Positions 56,901-64,000 of a stretch of 64,000 nt of DNA are shown here, in pieces (the stretch's first letter is position 1; every line of letters starts with the position of its first letter). Position numbers and translations under genes: made by a program. The notes beneath the pieces were generated by a model. The model saw nothing but the letters and a program-made list of their open reading frames with translations, was not told the DNA's origin and did no database searches. Source of the stretch: Platerodrilus igneus (taxonomy: Eukaryota; Arthropoda; Insecta; Coleoptera; Lycidae); assembly GCA_036346225.1 (NCBI GenBank), contig JARFIW010000999.1, positions 3,455,001 through 3,519,000 of the forward strand. The letters are read 5' to 3'.

Positions 56901-59281
56901 TCGTTTACGGGAGTGTAATAATGGCGCCTTCAACGTGTTTTAGGTTGTAATATTTATTTTTATGGCTTATAATGTACTAATTAACAATATAGCTTTTTCA
57001 TTTAAAAAATAATTATCTTCATTTTTTAATATCTATTGACTTATAAAAATTTAGAGTGGTACCTCTGAAGTTACTATATTGCCTATAATGACATGACAGC
57101 TGTGATGATAATTTAACATAACCGCCATATTGACTATTGAAATTCATGGCTTATGTTTTGTTAATCTAATTAATTCTCTATAACTTTAAAAGTAGTGTGC
57201 TTTTTAACTTGGATTGCCTTAAATATGTGCATAGTTTGTTTTGAAATGGAATTAAAAGTGTTTTTTTAGGAGTGGCTATAATCCAATATAACCTTACTTT
57301 CGAATTTCACATGTAAGTACATTTAAATATAAACAAATACAAATATATTAATTAATTTATGCCTTATTCATTGTTCCTTATAAAAATTATCTATTTAATA
57401 TTATATTAAACATAACTATTGGTTGTTTTTTGGACTTTTAAAAGTGTTCTTTAAATCGTGTATCACTATCTTGTTTTAAATACCGTTTTAAAAGTGTTTT
57501 CTAGTAATTTAGATATTTAATTATGACTTACAAATCCCTTTTAAAAAAAAACTTTGCGTTTTAAAACTGTTACCGTAATCATTTGAGTTTTTAGTATATG
57601 TCCTAAAACGTTGGAGTAACGTAATCTTGTTACATTCCTTCTCTTAATCACTGTCTTGCCCTGATACCGTTTAAATAACATATATAATGCATCTTTCTAT
57701 AATTTTAAGTGTCTTTTTATAACCTAAATAATCAATTGTAAATTACAATTACCTACATAAACAAAAATTCCATCTCCAAACATAGATTTTCTAATCAATT
57801 GAGTTTTTAGTTAAAGCGTTATATTAACCTAACCTTGATGTATTTCTTTCATTAAACATTATCTTGCCCTCTTACCATTTTAAAAGTGTTTCCTTAGTAA
57901 TTTAAACAGTAGTAACCTACAAATACTTTTTAAAGAAAATTTTGTCTTCAAATACAGTTAACGAAATTATCTAACCATATCTTTTACCTTTCAAAACGTT
58001 GTAATAAACTGAATCTCTTCATATCTGCTCCTTTATACACTGCAATAATGAAGTTGTCGTTACCGTTTTATATTTAAACTCATTTACAATAGTTGTCGAT
58101 AATTTCCGCGATATCAAAAGAATATTTTAATAATTTGGAATACTGTTCTCTTTATACATGTATCGTAGAATATTTCTTTTGTGTAGTGAGTATGATCTTG
58201 TCTTGATTGCATATTTTTTAGACATATCAATATTTCAACGCAGCATTTTAAGATCTATTAAGCGAAATTTACTGTCGAATTTGGTCGCCCACCTGTATAT
58301 AAGTCTAGACGAGACCCCATCAAGAAGGCCGGTCGCTCAGCTTTACGTAACTTTAGACGAGAATTTGGTAAGTTGTCGTTTTAGCAATTTGTAAATAATT
58401 TTTTTAAGAATGATATTGAAATTTTTCTTCATTAGTTTGGGTGGAACTCAAACGAAAGCTTCTCATCCTAGTAAATATATGTGTTACAAGATATCTTTCC
58501 GTTCTTCAACAATTTTATCAGTAAATCGAGTTTTGATTACTCTTATCTCTTCACATATCGATTTAAACCACATTAGATGGCATAAAATTATCTTTAAAAT
58601 CGTTCAACCCTACGTACATCTGAAAGTTTTTCACGTTTTATTTCCTTAACAATGTATCTAATGTTTTTAGTCCCCACTATCAATTAGTTAACTTTAATTA
58701 CTTATTCCCTCTCATATACACTATATACCTCGTATACGTTTAACTTATTTACCTTAAACCTTTTTGCTTCTGGTTGACTTTTCCTTGAACCTACCATTAG
58801 TAATATATCGCTTTATTCTCTAGATTCCCCAGTATAACTTTTATATGTGTGTTTCGACCACCCACTATTCAATGGACTTTTAATACTTGTTAAATTACCT
58901 TCTGTTGAACATCTGAATTGATAATAGTTAAGAAGTTAACTTTTGTTAGCATTTCAACTAGTTAATAAATATGCAAAGATAATTCCACATCTATTTCGTT
59001 TTCATATCCTTATAATTTAAAATTTTTAATGCGTTTATGTTAAGTAATTGCCCGATTCTTTATTGTGATCTTAAACCCTTCACAATTGATAGGCGGCCGT
59101 TATGAATGCCACCCTTTTCATTCCTTTGCAATAACAATAATGATGGACTCTTACACTGTAATTTTTGAAAAATCGATAGACAGTATAATTTCGATGTATG
59201 TATCGTTTTCTTCAATGTAAGCAAATTTCGCACTAATAATCGCTGTATCGATGGAAATTTGTGTATATTATAAACAAACAC
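56901..59281. other. AT-rich intronic sequence, no supported gene
   Basis: About 2.4 kb. The only distinct item is a 78-codon plus frame (58158-58394) with a duplicated 14-codon block around VAHLYISLDETP and VAQLYVTLDENL, ending at a donor-like TTTG|GTAAGT. No homology recognised. Confidence 0.4.
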
Positions 59282-59350
59282 TGTTACGTGCTCAATTAAC
59301 GTTACGTACCTGAATTAATTTTACTCTAACGGCGGCGAAGTCACGTAACA
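59282..59350. repeat. 69-bp unit with perfect 9-bp inverted ends
   Basis: TGTTACGTG at 59282-59290 and CACGTAACA at 59342-59350. The ends equal the LTR start at 56347. It may be a minimal remnant of that element or the start of a minus-oriented LTR. No clear target duplication. Confidence 0.5.
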
Positions 59351-60160
59351 GTTAATTAGTGCACCGGTTAGCTTTCAATGGTGCAAGATGGGTTCTATGA
59401 ACGCAAATGCAGAATTCTTAGAGGTATACAAATGACCCTTCTACTAGATATACACATACTTATTCTGAAAGATCGTTAAACTTCTTGTGTATATAACGCC
59501 TTTACGTGCCAATCCACCCTAAAAAACTCCAATTAAAACCTCTCCGGAACATTGGTGTTTTGAGAGACGTTTAGCGCTTATTACTGCAGTAGAAGTTTAT
59601 AGAGCCTAGATTGCGCGTTTCTCACCTCCTTCTACTAGTTTAAAATAAACACAAATAAAAAAGTTTTGTTCACCTAACCTATATTATCAAACGTGACTAT
59701 CACAGTAAATAACGACAGAAAAACCTAAGATCTTCTCTGAATTTGACCAATATGCGTGTAGCTAAAACAAATCACTTCAATTTATCGATCATAGAGATTC
59801 GGCCAATTTAATTTTTACATATAAATTATGCGGATACGATTATGAACATAATAAATGACTTGTTACCCAATATAACATCAGCGAACCTTCTAAGAAAGTA
59901 CTGCATCTAATGTTACTGGGGACCTCGGTTGACAGAAGCTAATGCGCTTATAGCTTAATGGTGATCTAATTTTGTCTGGAAATGAGTAGTTCAAGTATAG
60001 CGAACGAAAATTTAATTTGTTGGTTATTTCACAAAGAGGAATAGCCAATGACCGATTTTGCTGTGTTTGGAACTCGTTAGATTGGCGCGTCCCTCTGTGC
60101 AAAACAACCAACAAAGATCTTGAATTATATGGCAAAAATTGTGTATTTTAGTATATAAAA
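59351..60160 (-). other. Region following the gypsy polypurine tract, probable 3' LTR remnant
   Basis: Lies in the position expected for the 3' LTR of the gypsy element at 60231-63102. I see no second LTR to compare it with, so its extent is unknown. Short frames only. Confidence 0.3.
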
Positions 60161-60176
60161 CATTTCCCCCGTGCTC
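60161..60176 (-). other. Polypurine tract of the gypsy element
   Basis: The minus strand reads GAGCACGGGGGAAATG, about 55 bp after the end of the integrase frame, the usual location of the plus-strand primer next to the 3' LTR. Confidence 0.5.
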
Positions 60177-60230
60177 TATATACTTGAATATACAACTAAC
60201 TATCGGAAACTTTTTCAAATCTTCGATATT

Positions 60231-60942
60231 TTAGTGTTGTACTAATTTATCCACACATCCAAACTTTTTCTTGAAAACAGCAGCTACTCCTCTTGACATT
60301 TGCAGATCTTGAGCTACGCAATGTGCACGGGAATACCCTTCTCGTGCTCTAAACAGATCTTGCTGTTTTTCAACAACAACGCCAAACCTTGGTTTAGCGG
60401 AACCACCATACGCCACCATGGAACTCTCAAAATCTACATTTCGCTTACGATTAATAACTCTTCGAAAATCATTTTCATTACTCGAGTCTTCCTGGGTGTT
60501 GCCAGCGTAAGATGTTAAACGCTCACAGTGTAGCACTTTCGGTTTACCACGGGGAGATCTTCTAATCCGGTACACTACATCAATAACTCTTTTTAACACT
60601 TCATACGGGCTTTCCCATTGTCTTTGTAATTTTGGCGATAATTCACGCTTTCTTTGTGGATTGTACAACCACACTAAATCTCCAGTGCTTTTCTTGTGCT
60701 CTCATGTCATATTGTGATTTCATTCGATCGCTTGCTGCCAGGATATTCTTTCGTACGTTTTCGTGAATGCTATTTGATCTTTCACGAAGCATACTAACGT
60801 AATCTTCACCTGCGATCTCTTCTCCAGGTTTAAATCTAAACTGAAGATCACATGGTAGCCGCAATTCACGTCCTAACATCACGCAAGCGGGAGAGTATTC
60901 TGTGCTGTCATGTACCGAAGATCGGTACGCCAGTAGGAACAA
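60231..60942 (-). pseudogene. Ty3/gypsy integrase C-terminal domain, frameshifted
   Basis: Continues the integrase of 60958-61629. Two overlapping frames: FLLAYRSSVHDSTEYSPACV and MLGRELRLPCDLQF (60643-60942), then WLYNPQRKRELSPKLQRQWE, SPYEVLKRVIDVVYRIRRSP and KPKVLHCERLTSYAG (60231-60674), the GPY/F-like domain that many gypsy integrases carry. The break lies near 60680, in the D.VWLYNP stretch. Confidence 0.88.
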
Positions 60943-60957
60943 ATGTAAATATTTGCC

Positions 60958-61629
60958 TCAGTCTCGTTGATGTTCAGAGACAACTTTGGCTAGGTACTTT
61001 CCTAACGTTCTGTTCATTCTTTCAACCATTCCATCTGATTGAGGATGAAGTGGTGTGGTTCTAGTCCTCCTGATTCCAAGTTGCTTGCAGACGTTTTGAA
61101 ACAACGCTGATTTGAAGTTCCGACTTTGATCGGAGTGTAATTCTAACGGAACTCCAAAGCAACAAAACAACTCCCTCACTAGTACATCTGCAACCGTCTC
61201 GGCTTCTTGGTTAGGTATAGCATACGCCTCCGGCCATTTGGTAAAATAATCCATTGCAACCAAGATGTATTTATTTCCTTTCTTTGATTCAGGAAACGGA
61301 CCAACTATATCAATGGCCATCCTCTCAAAAGGATTCCCCACGTTATACTGTCTCATTGAGGCTTTCCGTTTTGTAACCGGGCCATTTCCAGAGGCACACC
61401 ACTCACATTTCCGGCACCACTCCTTCACATCTTCTTTACAGTTCACCCGATAGAATCTATCTCTCACTCTTTCGAGAGTTTTTTTCACGCAAAAATGCCC
61501 TCCGGAAATACCATCGTGCAAGTGCTGCAACACTTCCGGCACTCTGCTTCTCGGCACTATCACTTGAAGTCCCTCAGTGTCATCTTCACATTCCAGTCGT
61601 CGTGTCAGGATTGTATTTTTAATCACCAA
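60958..61629 (-). pseudogene. Ty3/gypsy integrase core
   Basis: Open for 223 codons. An HHCC zinc finger comes first: HLHDGISGGHFCVKK and CRKCEWC. Then the DDE core: FERMAIDIVGPFPES (Asp), DYFTKWPEAYAIPNQEAET, LELHSDQSRNF (Asp), TTPLHPQSDGMVERMNRTL (Glu). It would insert element cDNA into the genome. All catalytic residues are present, but the frame ends at a shift near 60950 (WDRW region lost), so no full integrase results. It belongs to the same element as 61990-63102. Confidence 0.92.
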
Positions 61630-61989
61630 GGAGTCTCACGGTGCCCAGCATGCCTTCAGGCTCCTACTTCAAATACTAATTCTTTCGTAAGCTGGTCGTC
61701 GTCCTCTATTCTTCCATTCAGTAAAAAGTCCCAATTCGGCGTCTTTCTTCTGGTCTTCTCGTATTATTTTGGGTTGCCAAGTATCATCGGTAACTGTCAT
61801 TCTATGAATGACACTTATTTTTTCTTCCATCTTGGAGCAATGATTGCAGTCTGCCGGACACAGTCTTCTTGACAGAGCTTCTGCATTCCGATGGCTAGTT
61901 CCTATAGGATGTTCTGTGTCAAAGTCATATTTCTGCAGCCGTTTTATCCACCTTGCAACTTGCCCTTCAGGATTTTGAAATTGCAGTAA
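61630..61989 (-). pseudogene. Ty3/gypsy pol linker between RNase H and integrase
   Basis: Minus strand reads HTAVK, a TGA stop at 61987-61989, LLQFQNPEGQVARWIKRLQ, GTSHRNAEALSRRLCPADC, then IHRMTVTDDTWQPKI and further stops. The TGA stands where gypsy elements have Trp (HxALxWL). So RNase H and integrase were one polyprotein. Confidence 0.8.
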
Positions 61990-63102
61990 TCATTTTACTG
62001 CAGTATGGTCTGTTCTTAACAGTAATTTACGGCCGTACAAGTACTTATAAAAGTGCTCTACAGATTTGACGACGGCCAACACCTCTCTCCTTGTCACACA
62101 ATAGTTCCTTTCTGACCGCAACAAGACCTTGCTGGAATACCGATTAAATTTTTCTTGACTGTTTTGCACCTGAGAAAGAACGTTTCCTATAGTTGTGTTG
62201 CTGGCATCGGTATCCAAAACAAATTTACCTTCCATCCGTGGATAACTCAAAATCGGTGCTGTAATTAGTAGCCGTTTCAGTTGTTCAAATGCGCTGTCGC
62301 AGTCTTCATTCCAATTATATTCTTGTCCATCTTCAATTAATTTCGTCAACAGCTTGGCAATGTTAGCAAACCCTAGTATAAAACGTCGGTAGTATGTGCA
62401 CAATCTCAGAAAACTGCGTAGTTGGTGTATATCTGCTAATGTAGGCCACTCTCGCACCGTTTTTATCATGTCAGTGTCGGCCCTTATTCCGGTCTCCGAA
62501 ACGACATGTCCTAAGTATTTTACCTCTTTTCCAAATAGGTGAAATTTCTTAGGGTTCACGGTAAGGTTTGCCCCGCGTAATCTTTGGAATATCTCCTCTA
62601 GGTTCTTAAGATGTCCTTCAAAAGATCTTCTTAACACTATCACATCGTCTAGGTACACCAGACATGTTTTCCAGGACAGTCCACGCAGTATCGACTCCAT
62701 CAAACGTTCAAAAGTAGCAGGAGCATTGCATAATCCAAAGGACATGACCTTGAACTGCCATAATCCAGTTCCAATTGTAAATACAGTTTTCTCTTTATCG
62801 TTTGGCTTCAAGCCTACTTGCCAGTATCCGCTTTTCAAGTCTAACTTTTGCTCAACTGTTTTTATTTGTTCAGTAAAATCTTCTTTCAATGCAATGTAGC
62901 CTTCCATTAATCTTTGTTCTAGTATGACTGTATTTTCATTCAACTTTTCTTCCATTTTCGCCGCATTTTCACTAAGTGTCATTTCTAGTTTAGCCGACCT
63001 CTCTTCCATACCGGATTTAAAATCCTTAAGGAAATTCATTAAAGTTTCTGCGTCCATTTTACTTTGGCTTCTTGTAACAGGCATATATATAGCGTCTTCC
63101 AA
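61990..63102 (-). pseudogene. Ty3/gypsy Gag start fused by deletion to reverse transcriptase and RNase H
   Basis: Open for 370 codons. Residues 8-86 (from MPVTRSQSK) are a charged, coiled-coil-like Gag N-terminus. Directly after (residue 87) comes LDLKSGYWQVGL, the reverse transcriptase motif with the first catalytic Asp, then FGLCNAPATFERLM, VYLDDVIVL (catalytic YLDD), NPKKFHLFGKEVKYLGHVVS, ADIHQLRSFLRLCTYYRRFI, and the RNase H start FVLDTDASNTTIGNVLSQ to LLLRTDHTAVK. Thus capsid, nucleocapsid, protease and the reverse transcriptase fingers are missing, yet the frame is intact through the joint. It may be an internal deletion made during reverse transcription. No 5' LTR is seen before the mariner at 63150. 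Confidence 0.92.
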
Positions 63103-63159
63103 TGAAGACTTTTAAACTTTGACAATTGGTAATGGTCAAATTGCTGAAGCTACATCTGT

Positions 63160-64000
63160 CAAAGTGGTTGTCATTTTTCAGTCTGTTTCGCGAAATCACC
63201 ATGGACAGATATAGTGTTTAGCAACACGTGCAAATGATAAAATTGTTTTATCAAAGTGGATGTTCTGTTCGGGCAACGTTCCGCACGCTTCGCTCATCTT
63301 ACGGTCGCCATAATCATCCTACCGAAAGGACTATTCGTAGTGTGGCTGATAAATTTGAGTCCACTGGTTCAGTAAACAATCAACCAATACCTGTACGACA
63401 ACGAAGCGCAAGATCCGCCGAAAACATTGCCGCTGTTCGTGTAAGCATGCAGGAAAATTCGAGGCAGTCGATTTCGCGTTGCTCACAAGAACTAAGCCTT
63501 TCGCAGACCACAGCTTGGCGAATTTTGCGTTGTGACTTGGGTCTGCACCCGTACAAAATTCAAACTACTCAAGAGCTGAAGGTAAACGACCATAGACAGA
63601 GCAGTTGGAAACTGATCTTAATTTTTATCAAAAAATTATCTTCAGCGATGAGGTCCATTTCTGGATGAATGGGTACGTCAACAAACAAAATTCTCGAATT
63701 TGGGACCATACCAATCCTCAGAAAATCCTAGAGCGCCAATGCATCCTGAAAAAGTCACTTTTTGGTGTGGATTTTGGGCTGGCGGCTTCATCGGTCACTA
63801 TTTCTTTCAGAACGACGTTGGCCAGGCTATCACTGTCAACGGCGAGCGCTATAGGTCGATGATTACCAACTTTTTTTGGCCAAAATTGGATGATATGGAC
63901 ACCAACGGTATGTGGTTTCAACAGGACGGCGCTACGTGCCACACAGCTCATGCCACATTGGACAATTTGCTCGAGCAATTTGAGGGCAAGATCATCTCAC
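63160..64000 (+). pseudogene. Mariner-like (Tc1/mariner, IS630-type) transposase, broken, cut by window end
   Basis: Coding region starts at 63201 (MDRYSV) with an in-frame TAG at 63219. Then VQMIKLFYQSGCSVRATFRTL, RTIRSVADKFESTGSV (DUF4817-like helix-turn-helix), a second helix-turn-helix SISRCSQELSLSQTTAWRIL, LGLHPYKIQTTQELK. After a frameshift near 63600 comes FYQKIIFSDEVHFWMNGYVNKQN (first catalytic Asp), a second shift near 63740, then ITVNGERYRSMITNFFW and MWFQQDGATCHTAHATLD (second Asp). The third catalytic residue lies beyond the window. One nonsense codon and two frameshifts make it inactive. The terminal inverted repeat was not identified. Confidence 0.9.

Overview
The window reads as AT-rich animal (arthropod, most likely insect) genomic DNA that is almost entirely non-coding. 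The only sequence I can assign to a working host gene is one 176-bp exon on the minus strand at 9387-9562. It encodes the S3-S4 voltage sensor of a KCNQ (Kv7) potassium channel of the KCNQ1 type, and it has good splice sites on both sides. No neighbouring KCNQ exon is visible, so much of the flanking sequence is probably KCNQ intron. The insect assignment rests on the transposon mix (Ty3/gypsy, RTE-like LINEs, mariner, PIF/Harbinger, Maverick/Polinton, tRNA-derived SINEs); the order is not resolved.

Region by region: 1-8871 and 24545-37402 are chains of 2-kb LTR-like repeats (called A, B, C, D and E here). They are joined end to end through (TA)n tracts, often in inverted orientation. They carry a TATA box, a splice-donor-like CAG|GT and, near their 3' ends, a primer-binding-site motif complementary to tRNA-Lys1,2. 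The first 8.8 kb forms a large imperfect palindrome (A-D | D-A). The KCNQ exon follows at 9.4 kb. A shrunken Maverick/Polinton fills about 12.19-20.17 kb: 1-kb inverted terminal repeats, a broken DDE integrase, and nested SINEs and LINE tails. From 20.2 to 24.5 kb there are simple repeats, a long pyrimidine tract and a foldback cluster with a tRNA-like sequence.

From 37.4 to 44.3 kb, on the minus strand, lies an old LTR retrotransposon with gag but no pol that I can find. Beyond its zinc knuckles it has two kinds of in-frame tandem peptide repeat (about 54 aa and 13 aa). A HARBI1-like Harbinger transposase relic (44.5-45.2 kb) and a GC-rich LTR-like unit with an arginine-rich reading frame (45.5-46.8 kb) come next. 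From 47.2 to 53.9 kb is a minus-strand RTE-like LINE, interrupted by a 914-bp RNase H LINE fragment with a 6-bp target duplication and by a 1.9-kb AT-rich insert. The last 10 kb hold LTR fragments, AT-rich intronic DNA, a Ty3/gypsy pol relic (60.2-63.1 kb, minus) and a mariner transposase pseudogene that runs off the window end.

All the mobile elements show stops, frameshifts or internal deletions; I see no intact autonomous element. The most unusual signals are the use of (TA)n as the joint between almost every LTR-like repeat, duplicated primer-binding-site modules beside those joints, the gag-only element with coding repeats, and the small Polinton with long terminal repeats.
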